Translations under genes and position numbers: made by a program
Notes under the pieces: generated by a model
Seen by the model: the letters and a program-made list of their open reading frames with translations, nothing else
Database searches by the model: none
Told to the model about the DNA's origin: nothing
NCBI GenBank assembly: GCA_026075535.2
Contig: AP026545.1
Span: forward strand, 4,960,001 to 5,024,000
DNA length: 64,000 nucleotides
Direction of reading: 5' to 3'
Origin: Tricholoma matsutake
Taxonomy: Eukaryota; Basidiomycota; Agaricomycetes; Agaricales; Tricholomataceae
Part shown: piece after piece, positions 43,306 through 54,441 of the stretch
How positions within the stretch are numbered: position 1 is the first letter of the stretch
Layout of the letters: each line of letters begins with the position of its first letter

Positions 43306-45733
43306 GATAATACCCTGTTTGGAGAGTCAGCCTACAATGACCAGGATGGCAGTGTGACCATTGGAGTCCAGTAACTGTTCAATGAAGTCCATGGAAATTG
43401 AGTTCCAAGGCCTTTCCGGGACTGGAAGTTGCTTCAGGAATCTGTAGGGTTTGTGTCAGGGAGATTTGGAGTGTTTGCAGGTAGTACAAGACTTGCAAAA
43501 GTCCTGCACAAAGGTGCGGCGATTGGGCCAAACATATTCCCATCAGATAAGCTGAAGAGTCTTGTTTTGCCCATAGTGACCTGAGAGGATGTGGTCATGC
43601 TTGTATTGTAAGACTTTAAGACAGAGGTCTGCGACATCTGGAATGTAAATCTGGTCAAAGTGGCAGAGAAGTCCGCTGCCATCTAGAGACCAATTTGGGG
43701 TGGATGGTGAAGGAAGGTGTGAGGAGGAGATGGGATCAAGAGGAAGTGAGGATCGAATATCGTTGTGGAGTCTTTCAACATCCATGAGAACGGCTTGTTG
43801 GAGGATAGGAGTAGCAAGGAAAGTGGCTCGGAGGGAGGATCTGAGTTGTTCTTGAGTAAAGACTGGATAGAAGTTGCTCGGATTTATTGAGGCAAAGTCG
43901 CTATTTCCCCCTTTGTGGTAGACATCCCAGCATCTAGTGAGTGCATTAGGTTTAGCCCCTAGTCTACCAGGGCGGAAGCAGATGGTGAGGTTGAACTGTG
44001 AAAGGTATTCTGACCACCGAGCTTGACGATGAGTAAGGAGCTTCATGGTACTGAAGTATTCCAAGTTTTTGTGATCTGTGACCACATCTACTGGATTTCC
44101 AGAACCTTTGAGGTACCATCACCAGTGTTTGAAAGCTTCAAAGATAGCAAGGAGTTCCTTGTCATGGGTGTTGTAGTTCAATTCAGCTGGGTTGAAGGAA
44201 CAAGAGTGGAATGCAACTGGGTGGATTTCTCCATCTGAGGTATAGATGGAAAGGATTGCTGCTAAGGCATAATCTGAGGTGTCTGTCTCCAAGATAATGC
44301 GGGAATCCAGTAGCCATTGAGGGCATGAGTGAATTCTTCTTTTAGTTTGTTGAAGGCTTCTTGACATTTCTTGCCAAAGTCCCAAGGCATGTGTTTCCGG
44401 GTGAGTCTGGTGAGCGGGATGACAATGTCGGAATATCCATGGATGAACCATTGGTAGAAGTTGCAGAATCCAAGGAAGGATTGGATATCCTTAACCTTTT
44501 GAGGTTTGGGCCAGTTGAGGATGGTTTTGACTTTATCTTCAGACATTCAGAGCCCATCTGGAGAGAGGATGAACCCCAAGTATTCCATGCTGTCTTTATG
44601 GAACTCACATTTCTGCGGAGCAGCGTAGAGGCCATTTTTCCAGAGTCTCCGGAGGACTTCCTTGATGTGAGCCTGTGTTGACTCATGTCATTGGAGTAGA
44701 TTAGGATATTGTCGAGGTAGACAATGACACTGACATCTAATAGGTCACTGAAGATGTCATTCATGAGGCGCTGGAAAGCAGCAGGTGCGTTGGTGAGTCT
44801 GAAAGGAACCACCAGCCATTCAAAAGAACCATAGCGCATGTGGAAAGTGGTCTTCCATTCATCTCCCTCAGCAATGCAAACTAAGTAATAGGCATGCTGG
44901 AGGTCAATTTTGGTGAACACATGCGCCTTTCCCAGAGAGTCCAGGAGATCTGAGATTAATGGAAGTGGGTAGCAGTCCTTTTTTGAGATGCGATTGAGTC
45001 CCTGGTAGTTGACGCAAAGTCAGAGACTCCCATCCTTTTTCTTGACAAAGAGTATAGGAGCACCGTGAGGGGATTTGGAGTGGTGGATGAAGCCTGAGCA
45101 AACATTTTCTTCAATGAATATTTGGAGGGCCTCAAGCTCAGAGGGAGAGAGGGAGTACATGCAACCTGGAGGTGGGGGAGCATTATCCTCCGTCTCTATC
45201 TTGAGGTCGTAGGGGCAGTGTGGAGGAAGGGTGTCAGCTTTTTGTTTATTGAAAACATCTGCAAATTTGTGATATTCTTCTGGAACATCTGAAAGGTCCA
45301 GAGGATTTCCGGACACTACTGAGGATTTAGCCACCAGTCCTTCTGGGGAGAATGTCATCTGAAAGGCAACAGCCCCAGGAAGTTTGCTTGCATGCATGTA
45401 AGCGGCAGCATTGATGAAAGAGATCTCAGGAGGTACAAGTTTTGAGGGTTTAGTGATTATGGGGTTTTCACAGGTTTCCGCTGGAAGGTTCAGAGGTGAA
45501 GGTGACTCACACGAGATAGGAGAGTCAGAGGACATCAAGGGGGCAGGACCTCTTTGAGCTGCAGAACAGAAATTCATTTGACCTGAAGACCAGTCAATCA
45601 ACGGATTGTATTGCTTCAGCCAGTTATGACCAAGTACTGCAGAACACGAAGAGTCCAGCGAGGTTACATAAAATGTCAGATTGAACACTTCACCAGACAG
45701 AAAAGTGGAGGACATCTGAGTATTGGATAATCC
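43306..45733 (-). pseudogene. pol: G4 gypsy pol, truncated in integrase
   Basis: Continues the G4 protease (FNLTFYVTSLDSSCSAVLGH, NWLKQYNPLIDW), linker, RT ([44 protein letters not shown]), RNase H (ETDTSDYALAAILS, VTDHKNLEYF), integrase zinc domain (HDHILSGHYGQNKTLQL, CTTC) and the first core Asp ([13 protein letters not shown]). RT has YLDN rather than YLDD. Several frameshifts. Stops abruptly at 43306, where arm 1 ends. Gag and protease of this copy are at 50233-51957. Confidence 0.88.
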
Positions 45734-45776
45734 CCTGTTTGTTCTGTTTGTTCCGAGTTTGTTCTGTTTGTTCAGT

Positions 45777-45793
45777 CTGTCCCAGTCAGCCAA
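45777..45793 (+). promoter_or_regulatory. Shared 17-bp motif upstream of the K transposase
   Basis: CTGTCCCAGTCAGCCAA, identical to 52686-52702 upstream of host gene H1; 14 bp of it (CTGTCCCAGTCAG and one more base) recur upstream of H2. It lies 64 bp before the first plausible ATG of the K transposase. Probably a promoter element; the binding factor is unknown. Confidence 0.45.
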
Positions 45794-45856
45794 ATATGTA
45801 TCAATATGTCAGCCGTAGTCATGTAGAACAGTTGATGGCCACGTTAACCACCTGCA

Positions 45857-47943
45857 ATGGGTAATCTAGACATGCAAGAGATCCTTGTGTTGAGTCAAAA
45901 ACACTCTGAGCTGTTGTTGCAGCAAATATTCAAGTTTATCATGCTGGCCACGAAAATGAAGAATGATATCATCCTTGTTCAACTGACCAGCATCCCTGCA
46001 TCTGATCCTCCTGACATTTTGCCACCATCGATAACGCAGTTCCTCCAAAACAGTTGTGGGATCTCAAAGACTTGTGTTACCAGTTATTGGGAGGCTCTCA
46101 AATCAGCTGTTTGGTATGAATCCAACAGCTTCAAGGACACCTCAGAGAGTGATTTTGCTGAGCACAGTCATTCAATGGGTCTTTGTGCATGGCAGGGAAT
46201 CTCGATGACATACACAGCACTGATCTTATCTTAGGTTTGGATACCTTATATCCTCCACACCACACTTGCATGAATTCATCGTGCTCACAGAGCTGGACTG
46301 GGAAGTTATTGAAGCAGTGTGAACAGCAGCGGGATGTCTTATACACCTTTGCTTGGGGAGCACAGCCTATCTGTTCTGCCCATCTCTACTGTGAATGTGG
46401 GTTCCTAGTTAAACATTCTCGAGCATGATAACAAATCTTTAGTAGTATGTAACACAAATTATCACTACAACTTTTCTGTCAAAGATGGGACTCACACATA
46501 CTATGATGGAGCTATCCCGGATGTGCTACAAGTGGGTGAGCATCAGTTTGCAGAGCGGCGGCTATTACAGGCATGGATTATGTCAATGTTACTTTCATGG
46601 TACAGTAATTTGAGAACCTGCCAGGGCACTGCTGAGCGAAAATCTTCACAGGATCTCAGCCACTAACTGTGCCCATCAATACAACCAGCTAAACGACTCG
46701 GAGCCACCAGTTGGCTGGCAATTTGGCTTTGCGGTCACTACAGAGCAAGTGTGGGATGGATTCATCATATTGGCCCTATTGGAGGACTGCCAGTGACAGT
46801 CCCAGGTTCTCGAGGTACCACACACAGGTTTGCAGAAAGATTAATTCACAGCTGCATTACAACACTGCAACCTCCACTTCCATGTCCATGGTCAACCTGA
46901 GTTGTGACATTACTGCAAGCAATGTCTACGTATCTATCAGGGCAAGAAGGTGTGGGTTTGCATAATCGATGGTGTTACAGTGGGGTGTCCATGCTGCACA
47001 GTCCACAATTGCAAGGTCCCTCTCAAGGATAACCAGCATCGTTTCTGTCTGCAGGATTCTGCCCAAAACCATGTCTGTTCTGTGGTTGGTTGCAGCACCC
47101 CTACAGTTGTTGACAGTTGCATGTGTTCTGATCCTGAGCACCAGGAGGCTGAACAACTTCATTGAGACCGGCAGCAGGCACACTTTCAACTCAAGGAACA
47201 GCTCCAGTGAGCCTGTGTTGCTCACCCTAGCGATGCCATTGCCCAAGATGTCAATGTTGCAGATCTTATTGATGCTGATGAGGAGGAGGAGGACTTGGAG
47301 ATTACTGGGCAGGACTCTGAGGCCAAGAACCCACCTAAATGAATACGCATACAGCTTGGTTGCAAACGGACACATAATGAGCAGATAATTGTGGTGCCAT
47401 GTGGTATGATAATTGCCCGCAAGACATTCTATGGTGCCGAGGGTATTGGCAGTGTCATTGTAAGCGTGAATAAATTGGTCTATCATTAAGTTACTGATCA
47501 ATGGGTTTCAGGAGATGATCAAACACACCTTCCACGAAGACATTAAACCTGATCATATCTTCTTCGATAACAACTGCTCTGTGGCCAAGGCAGTCTGGGG
47601 AGGAAAAGACCCATTCTTTGACAATATTGGACTCACAGTTGATGTTTTCCATTTCAAGGCAAAACACTTGGAAATGGATCTATACTGCCAGCAATACTGT
47701 AAACCAGTTGCATACCCAGAACTTCTGTCAGAGGATGGAAAGGGGTGGTATTTCAACTCATCAATTGCAGAGCAGACAAACATATGGTTGGGAGGGTACC
47801 ATGCCATTTGTCATGAGATGCTTATTGATAAGTACACCTTCTTCCTTGATGAGATGATTTTATGTCGAAATCGCATGACTAGAGACAAGCTTACAAAAGA
47901 AGGATGGTCTCCTAGTAACCAACTGCATTCTAGCATAGTTTGA
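45857..47943 (+). pseudogene. KDZ-type transposase with CxC5 and CxC6 cysteine clusters
   Basis: Recognised from the Agaricomycete family of KDZ-associated proteins. Order: N-region from ATG 45857 (SYWEALKSAVW); intron 46179-46234; CxC5 cluster (LYPPHHTCMNSSC, HLYCECG, then YHYNFSVKDGTHTYYDGA); VWDGFIILALLED; CxC6 cluster (DGVTVGCPCC, HNCKVPL, HRFC, CSVVGC); after an intron at about 47461-47511, a catalytic-like region FFDNNCSVAKAV, VDVFHFKAKH, GWYFNSSIAEQTNIWLGGYH and DKYTFFLDEM. The Asp and Glu of the RNase-H-like fold appear present. Several TGA stops and lesions between 46400 and 47350; the last exon is intact. Would be the transposase of K. Confidence 0.75.
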
Positions 47944-48060
47944 CAATGATCATGTGTAAATAGTAATAGTGTAAATGACAAAATGAAACCAGAGAAACAA
48001 GGAGATGAACATAGTAAAACATAGTATAATGAGAGGTATAATACAGTAAAACGAGACTGA

Positions 48061-49875
48061 TCAAACCCTGACTTTCTTGTTGTAGTTTTCCTTCCCTTGC
48101 TGAACACTTTCCTCGTGACATTGCTTGAGGAAATACACCCACATTCCCTCTGGGGTGCATCCAGCTTTCAGAGCCGCATCCTGTGCAGCAACTGGCACAG
48201 CAAGCCATGTCTTCTGATGCTTGTAAAAGGTTGTCCAGCGGAATGGAGTCTTGAAGATTGCCTCAAATGTTTCCTCAACATCACCACGTAGCCTACTTGC
48301 AGACTCACACTTTTCAAATCCAGAAACAATATCCACCACGTAGAAATCTGATGGTGCATCTCTGATGATGATGAAGATGAAGAGAGAGAGAGTTGAGAGG
48401 ATGAGGATGTTGAATGGGCTCGCTTGCGGACTTTGCAGTGTCATTGAGGAGATCCAGCATCAGAAAACACATGATCAGGCTCCTTCTTGATTGTCACGGC
48501 CTCAGCAGTAACATTGTCATTGTCAGATAGTGTGAGGTCAATGAAAGAGGGCTCAATGTGTTCCACTTTGATGGTATGGACTGGGGACACTGCTGGTTTC
48601 AGCTTGATTACCCCAAACCTTTGCAAGGATGCACAGACAGCGGAAACAAACTCTGGTTCATCATCATCAGAACGATGAGAACATTGTCAATGGGAGGATG
48701 TGCAGTGGTGGGAGGACTTGCCCTTCTTTCCCTTCGGAACCCTTGGAATGACAGCCAGCTCCTCGTCAGCATCTGAACCAGCAGCTATGATAGATTTGGC
48801 TGCCTTCCTTTCCTTCAGAGCCTGGCGTACGAAGGCCCACTCCTGTGGTAGGTTGTCAAGAAAGTGGGGATGGAGGCACTTGCTCTCAGCTAAGAGCTTG
48901 TCAAACTCAAGGCATGTTGCAACATTGACACCCTTCATGAAGACATGGTTGTGATCCTTCATTAGGACAACTTGTCCAACCCAGACCTTCATCCATCGCT
49001 CAATTGAGACATTGTACATGTCAATGCACATGTCATCCTCGGCACCGACCATCAGGTCAACCTCACCCAGCACTTCGGCACTCAACACAAAATGGGGCCA
49101 TTTGAAGCCACCCTGCACCTCAAAGATCATCGCATCCTGATCATCCTGAAGTAAACCCGTTGAAAAAGCTGTCCAGAGAAGTAAAACAGCTCAAACTTAC
49201 CTTTGCCCAGCCATAAACCATGACTGAATGCTTAGCTTTCTCAATATTCACCAATCGTTTTGCATCCACTACTTGCTTGTTCTCCTCCAATGCCTGCTCA
49301 CGTGCATACTGCTGAGTAAATGTGGGAACTATCTGGGATGTGTGGCGAGGGTTCACGAAGAAGTCCAATTCCAAGTCCACTGTTGTTGATGGGCCTGCAA
49401 GGTCAACAGAAGGGGGTGGGTTGGAAGGTGGTGGTGATGATGATAGCGGCCACTCCATGGCACCAGCTGTGAGGTTGGTGGTGAGATGGGTCTTGACTCG
49501 ACAGCCACCAGCTTCTACACAGTGCCAGCGACACATCTTGTGAGGGCAGTCAACATGTAGCTGTCCCATCCCACATCCTCTCTTCACACAGACAAACTGG
49601 GTAGAGCTTAGCGTAGCAGCAGGTTGGGTAGGAGGTGGGGCTGAGAGTGGCAGGGAAGAGGATGGTGTGGAAAGCACAGGAGAGGATGGCAGGGATCCGT
49701 CTGTGCCCTCAGCAAGCCAGTAATAGTAGGAGCAATATGTTCCATCCCTGCTTTTTGCATGGCAGGACATGTATGCTTTCCCGCAGTTGCCATTCTTGTC
49801 TGATTTGCAGATTTTTGGGGCCAGCTGAATATGACAGGTTTTGCACGCATACACAGTAGGTGTTCCTTCATCCAT
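48061..49875 (-). pseudogene. K zinc protein with GRF-like and cysteine-rich motifs
   Basis: From ATG 49875: GRF-like finger (CKTCHIQL, then NGNCGKAYMSC and YCSYYYWLAEG), a Pro/Ser linker, a second cluster (FVCVKRGCGMGQLHVDC, CRWHCVEAGGC), a helical EENKQVVDAKRLVNIEKAKH, intron 49146-49200, exon 2 (GGFKWPHFVLSAEVLGEVDL, VNVATCLEFDKLL), basic KGKKGKSS, acidic RSDDDEPEF, Ser-rich run and a C-terminal block (DIVSGFEKCESA) ending KKVRV. TGAs at 48687 and 48441, the second CGA in arm 1. A frame change or tiny intron occurs in the TCA run near 48375. GRF fingers bind single-stranded DNA in other proteins; a role in transposition is inferred. Confidence 0.65.
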
Positions 49876-50232
49876 GGTAAATTGGAACCTGTAGAATAGC
49901 TGGAAACAACATAAGCAATGAATTATGCCAGGCAAGATTGCTCCAAGTCAACACACTAGAAGTGAGTGTTGAATTCATAGTATCTTTGCTGTTAAAGTGG
50001 GCCATGTTTCTTGAGATGCTCTAGTGAATAGGTAGTAAACAGACTCACAATAGTAGAGCCGCATACGAGGTCTGGATATCGCAGCAAGGATGGAAGCAGT
50101 GTTGGTGGTGTTGGTAGCAGCAGAGTAGATGAGCAAATCAACGCGTTGGACATGCAATTCAGATTCAGCAGTGACATAAGTTAAAATGGGACAAACAGAA
50201 CAAACAGAACAAACAGTGCTTTGGGATTATCC

Positions 50233-50480
50233 AAAATCAAGATTCTCTGGAAACGTGACTGGGAGTTCCACAACTGAGTTATGGTGGAGTTACAAGTTCC
50301 ATCAAATAGTCGGAGTCCGATTGGAGGAATGGTTTTGGTACTAAGTTGGTTGTCCTGCACAAATGATGAATCAAGGAAACAATGTGAGGAACCAGAGTCG
50401 ATAAGAGTTCGGATTTTTAGGGATTGTTTGGAAAGGGATAGCAGGATGGTAAGGGATTCAGGATCAGAAAGAGCAGACAC
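50233..50480 (-). pseudogene. G4 protease fragment, arm 2
   Basis: Same as arm 1: RTLIDSGSSHCFLDSSFV with DSG, a TGA after STITQL (50280 region), then NSQSRFQRILI up to the K insertion point at 50232. Continues across K at 45733. Confidence 0.82.
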
Positions 50481-50560
50481 ATTGAGATGGACATAAGCAG
50501 CCAGTTGGGAAAGGTCAACACAACCCTCAGCCCCAATGGCATGTTCCCGAGGGTTGTGGA

Positions 50561-51957
50561 CTATTTTTTTGGGTCCACAGAGTCTGGCTTGGACTCAGTG
50601 ACTGCTGCAGCATGGGCTTTGGCTGCTTTGGACTTTGGACAATTCCCAGCTCCATGTCCTTTCTCGCTGCAGTCCTTCTTTCATGCGGCATTCTCGCTCA
50701 TCTCCGGTTAGTTTACTGTCTTTCCCCAACTTGTCGGAAATAGAGTTTTTTGGCTTGTCCTTCTGGAAGTTGTTCTTCGACCCAGAGGAGCTGCCAGATG
50801 AGGATTGGTTTGTATGGTTAGTACTGGATGAGGACTGAGGTTTGGACTGAGTGTTGGAATTGGAGCTAGGAGAACCTTTAGATTCCTTCTTTCTGGTGTG
50901 TGTGGAATTTCTGGGGGTCTTTGTTTCTAAGTGGGTTTCTTCTTCCTGCATCCAATAGATGTTGTCAGCATCCTGGGCTTTAAGATGTAGGGATGCTAGA
51001 GTTTCAGGTCGTCCCCCCCATAAGACTTCAATGCGGAGGACAGAGCGGGAGACTGTGGAAATACCAGTTGCAAAGAGTGGCCTCATTCCAGTTGACCCAG
51101 GAAGCCAGTTCCCAGAAGTCCACATTATACTTCACTATCCTTCCACTTTTCTTCATCATGAGTTCTGAGAGAGCCTTTTCCACATCCCTGACAGGGTTGT
51201 GAGGACCAAAATTACTTTCCAACTCACTGAGGAATACCTCGTAGTTCCACATCCAATGGGTGGAGTTTGTTGGGTCATTGAGTCCAGGTTCAAACCAACT
51301 AAGAGCTGACCCTTTGAGGTAGGAAAGGATGAATAGGATTTTCTTTTTGTCAGAGGTGAAGACCTGAGGACAATTGTGGAAGTGAAGGTTGCACGAGACT
51401 AGGAAGTCCCAAAGTTTCCGGGGATTGGCCCCATCAAAAGTGTCAGGATCACAAACTTTGATTTTCTCAGTCTTGGGTGCTTGGTTCTGCCAGAGGGTTC
51501 GGAGACTATCCGAGAGCTCAAAGAGAGCATCGAGAAACCTATCTCCTGGATCAGGATTTCTGCCATTGGGAGGTAGAGGGTCATCAGGGTCATCAGGATT
51601 GGGGTCATCCCTGGGGCCATCCGCACCGCTAGGGTCATCAGGTCCACCAGGAAGTCCATCCTCTTTACCTGGACCTTCCTCCTCAAAGGGGTTAGGTTGC
51701 CCAACATTCTCTACGTACTCAAGTGGAGTCATCTTCTGAGGGGTCTCCAGAGGTTGAGACGTGACATTAGCACTGATGGAGGGTGCTCCAGAACTGATTT
51801 GCCTGAAGATGTTGGATGGTCTGGTGGATGCACCAAAAGTCGAAGCATGCCTAGGGGAAGGAAGTATAGATCAGTGGATTGCTGATAATCCTGGTACTGC
51901 ACCAGCATGGTGAGAGTTTCTTGTGGTTCGTTGGGTTTGTGACTCAGTAGGAGTCAT
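50561..51957 (-). pseudogene. gag: G4 gypsy gag, arm 2 copy
   Basis: ATG 51957 (MTPTESQTQR; the CGA is intact here). Same domain order as the arm 1 copy: Pro/Asp-rich region, capsid-like core (FDGANPRKLWDFLVSCNLHF, DVEKALSELMMKKSGR), Ser-rich linker and an incomplete zinc knuckle, ending TAG 50563-50561. A frameshift near 51040 is shared with arm 1. At the site where arm 1 has ATG (33618) arm 2 has ACG, so that ATG is a CpG-derived change and not the original start. Confidence 0.85.
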
Positions 51958-52682
51958 AGGAAAAGATGGGATGGATTTGATGAGAGAAGTGAGAGTTTGT
52001 AAATACTGTTAAGTTCTGAGTCAGAAAATGGACATTGGATTTCTGGTCATACCTGGACAGTAGGAGTTGAAAGGGAAGAGTCAGATAGGAGTGGAATTCC
52101 AATGGGAATCCAAGGTGAGGTTGGAACAGAAAGGGATTGGCTTCAGCTTGTAAGAAGCTGCACCCTTCTCCTCATCAAGTGTCCTAATTTCAGAGAAGGT
52201 GAGAAGAGGGATCAGAGGATTGGAGGATTTCCAGAGAGGATGAGTAAAAGTCTTGAGGAATACTTAAGAGAGACAAATGGGAGCAAAGACAGAGTTAGAT
52301 TAATTGGGTGACTTTGTTGATTTACAAACTGGCAATACAGAATGAAAGTAGCTAGCTTAAATACTAAGGTTGGAGTTTCCCAGGCTGTGGTTAATATGAA
52401 AACCGGCTTCCAAGGCATATCCTGAAACTGTTTCACCTAATTGGAAATGAGGGAATTTTGCCTCTAGGCAGTGCTGCTGATAGGAGGTGGGCTGTGATGC
52501 AAGGTGGCCGGGAAGGGGGGCAGAAAATGATTGGAAATCCCATCGAGAGAATCAGTCTTGACAGTGGTCGTAAGCATTTGCAAAATCATAGAACTTTGGG
52601 AAGAAGGTGTCTGAGTGTGATTTCTTGTTTTCAGAGCTCAGCTGCCAAAGTGGACCTATCATCCTCCCCCTTACTGAAATCC
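51958..52682 (-). other. G4 5' region, LTR not delimited
   Basis: Upstream of G4 gag and downstream of the H1 promoter on the other strand; matches about 32722-33422. It should contain the G4 5' LTR and leader, but no second LTR copy exists in the window, so its limits cannot be set. TGATAGG near 52655 (minus) and TTACA near 52152 are candidate LTR ends. No host gene seen. Confidence 0.4.
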
Positions 52683-52748
52683 TGACTGTCCCAGTCAGCC
52701 AATCAGAGTCACGTGCCGAATCTATGATCGAGTTGAAAACCCTATAAA
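52683..52748 (+). promoter_or_regulatory. H1 promoter: palindrome, CCAAT, E-box, TATA
   Basis: Imperfect palindrome TGACTGTCCCAGTCA (52683-52697), then GCCAATCA (CCAAT box), CACGTG E-box near 52711 and CCTATAAAG near 52741, about 75 bp before ATG 52817. The same palindrome lies upstream of H2 and, inverted, in arm 1 (32707-32721). Confidence 0.6.
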
Positions 52749-52816
52749 GGTAACTCAAAAACCTTGCTCTTTTTCTCTCATCTTCAAGTCGAACCTGTCT
52801 CTTACATCCTCCGATC

Positions 52817-52911
52817 ATGTTGCTACTCCTCAAATTCGAACACGACATCCTCGAACACATGAAGTCCATGCCCGAAGTTGGTAAGGTGGAAGATATCGAT
52901 TTCAAAGTTTG
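52817..52911 (+). pseudogene. Host gene H1, 5' exon cut by A3
   Basis: ATG 52817 encodes MLLLLKFEHDILEHMKSMPE then DIDFKV, paralogous to the H2 start (ILDHAKSMPKAGKAKEFDFK). A3 inserted after GTTTG. Joined to 60834 with one duplication copy removed, the reading restores DFKVWGQDFCEKM, matching H2's FDFKIWGQTFCEKM. Function unknown. Confidence 0.8.
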
Positions 52912-53596
52912 TGTTAAGACTATAGGTCTCAACTCAGCCTAGTCTTTGTATGTTGCAGTTGGAGGCTTTCCAACTGTATCAGTTCTTGCAGTAAGAGGCT
53001 TTCTTACTGTATTGGGTTCTGTTTGGGACTTGGTGCTTCCTAAGTCAATATGGCTATCCATACTCAGAGGCTTTCTGAGTAGACCATCAGTTTGTGTATC
53101 ACAGTTGGAGGCTTTCCAACTGTCGAGTTTGAGTTATCACAGCTAGGGGCTTCCTAAGCTGTCGAGTGTTCTGGTTGAGTTTAAGACCGTTATTTGAATT
53201 AGGTCAAGCTAAGGAATACAGGCAGTATTACTGTAGCTTATATATGGTTCAGAGATGTCTATCGTCCAATTGGAATATGAGATCCTTGTCAAGTATAAAT
53301 AGAAAGAACAATAGAAAGGACAGGCCTCATGCCTTGCATGAGGTGTCCGATGTTACGGAGTGCTGCAGTGCAGCATGTCAGGGATCAATAAGAGAATAGC
53401 CTCAATGAGGTGTCCGATGTTACAGATCTGACGTCAAGGACCTCATGTCAAAGGGCTGTCATGTCACAGCATGCATGGAAGTGGGTTTGGGTGCATGGAG
53501 TCACCATGCATCAAAGTGTCTCCCGTTGGAAGTGAGTCGAGTCGAACAGAAAAATGAAGTGCCCGGTCTTGCAGGTCCAGATAACAAATCGTAACA
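52912..53596 (-). repeat. A3 3' LTR (685 bp)
   Basis: On the minus strand TGTTACGATTTG to AGTCTTAACA. TATATAAG lies about 30 bp before CCTTAGCTTGACCT (plus-strand 53201-53214). The CACTTAG/CCAACTG short repeats of the downstream part resemble those in A1 and A2 LTRs. Confidence 0.95.
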
Positions 53597-53734
53597 TCAC
53601 CTCCCTTCTATCTTCGAAGTCACTGACTTCAAATTACTATCTGCTTTCCCCTAGCTTCTCCTGCATGGTTCTCTGGTCATATTCCCCATCGTGTTGTCAT
53701 CAAAATTATCGTACCCCGATTCAAGAAAATCCTA

Positions 53735-54376
53735 TCACCTCTGCTCCTCCTCTTGTTCTTTCTGCTGCCTCATTGGGCAGTCGGGGCTGTAATGTCCAGG
53801 GCCTCGTTGCTTGCAGTGCTTGCAGATATGTCTTTGGCAGATCACGCTGAAGTGCCCAATCTGGTGGCAGATGAAGCATCTGGCATTCCTCATGTGGGGA
53901 GGGGACCAAGGTGGCTGGGTCGACCATGGTTCAGGTTCAGGTGTTGTGAGGTCGATGATCTCTAAAGGTTGGGTCATCTGATTGCTCATAGAGGGGGAGG
54001 CGTTTCCAGAGGCAGTTCATGGTTTGTTTTTGTTTTTCCACCCATTGTAAGGCGAGGGGGAGGTCAGTCGTTGTCTGTTTTGATCTATGGGGGTGTGAGG
54101 GTTTCTTTCGATTGCCTTCTGTCTGTCTGACTGTGGCATAGCCATGTCTTGGATCACTTGTTCAATTCTGAGGGTGTCAGCATCATTCATCGCTTCTTCC
54201 AGGTTGCGTTTCATTCAATCAATCGTGCTTCGGTAGTAGAAACACATTCTTGCAAGGTGGTATTTCGAGGGGTCATGGGCGAGGTGGGTGCAGAGGGTTT
54301 CAGCATTTGCTGGGTTTCATAAGAATTGTTTGGTGAATCGTTGTTTGGGGGGTATTATGGGTGTCTGTTCTGCCAT
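53735..54376 (-). pseudogene. A3 ORF3: tandem zinc-knuckle protein downstream of pol
   Basis: Begins at ATG 54376, 66 bp after the pol stop, in one phase to 53735 (213 codons) with three TGAs, each likely from CGA. Order: MAEQTPIIPPKQRFTKQFL, HLAHDPSKYHLARMCFYYRS, NLEEAMNDADTLR, LEIIDLTTPEPEPW, WSPPHMRNARC, then two CCHC knuckles (CFICHQIGHFSVIC and CKHCKQRGPGHYSPDC) and an acidic/Gln tail. Conserved SGYDNFDD follows the stop. Gag of this element has its own knuckle, so this is a second nucleic-acid-binding protein in the position where env sits in errantiviruses. Known family: none recognised. Confidence 0.75.
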
Positions 54377-54441
54377 GGATAGGTGGGGAGTTTTCTGTGG
54401 TTAGTTCGGTGGGTGTCTTGGTCTTGGGGGTTCTACAGCTG

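Larger units (their letters stand above)
45734..50223. mobile_element. Element K: KDZ-like DNA transposon, about 4.5 kb
   Basis: Inserted in the G4 protease. Both ends carry inverted CTGTTTGTT repeats (left 45735-45770; right, reverse-complemented, from about 50216), flanked by GGATAATCC (45725-45733) and GGATTATCC (50224-50232). These 9-mers are either a target duplication with one change or part of the inverted repeat, since they are reverse complements of each other. Inside are two convergent genes: a CxC5/CxC6 KDZ-like transposase (plus) and a GRF-like zinc protein (minus), 118 bp apart. A partial second copy occupies arm 1 from 35146. Confidence 0.65.
48127..52748 (-). repeat. Arm 2 of large inverted duplication
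   Basis: Reverse-complement partner of 32656-36667 plus 42951-43305. It is more complete than arm 1 and keeps CGA at several sites that are TGA in arm 1. The left limit, 48127, is where arm 1 breaks at 43305; the right limit is near the CTATAAAG of the H1 promoter. Confidence 0.9.
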
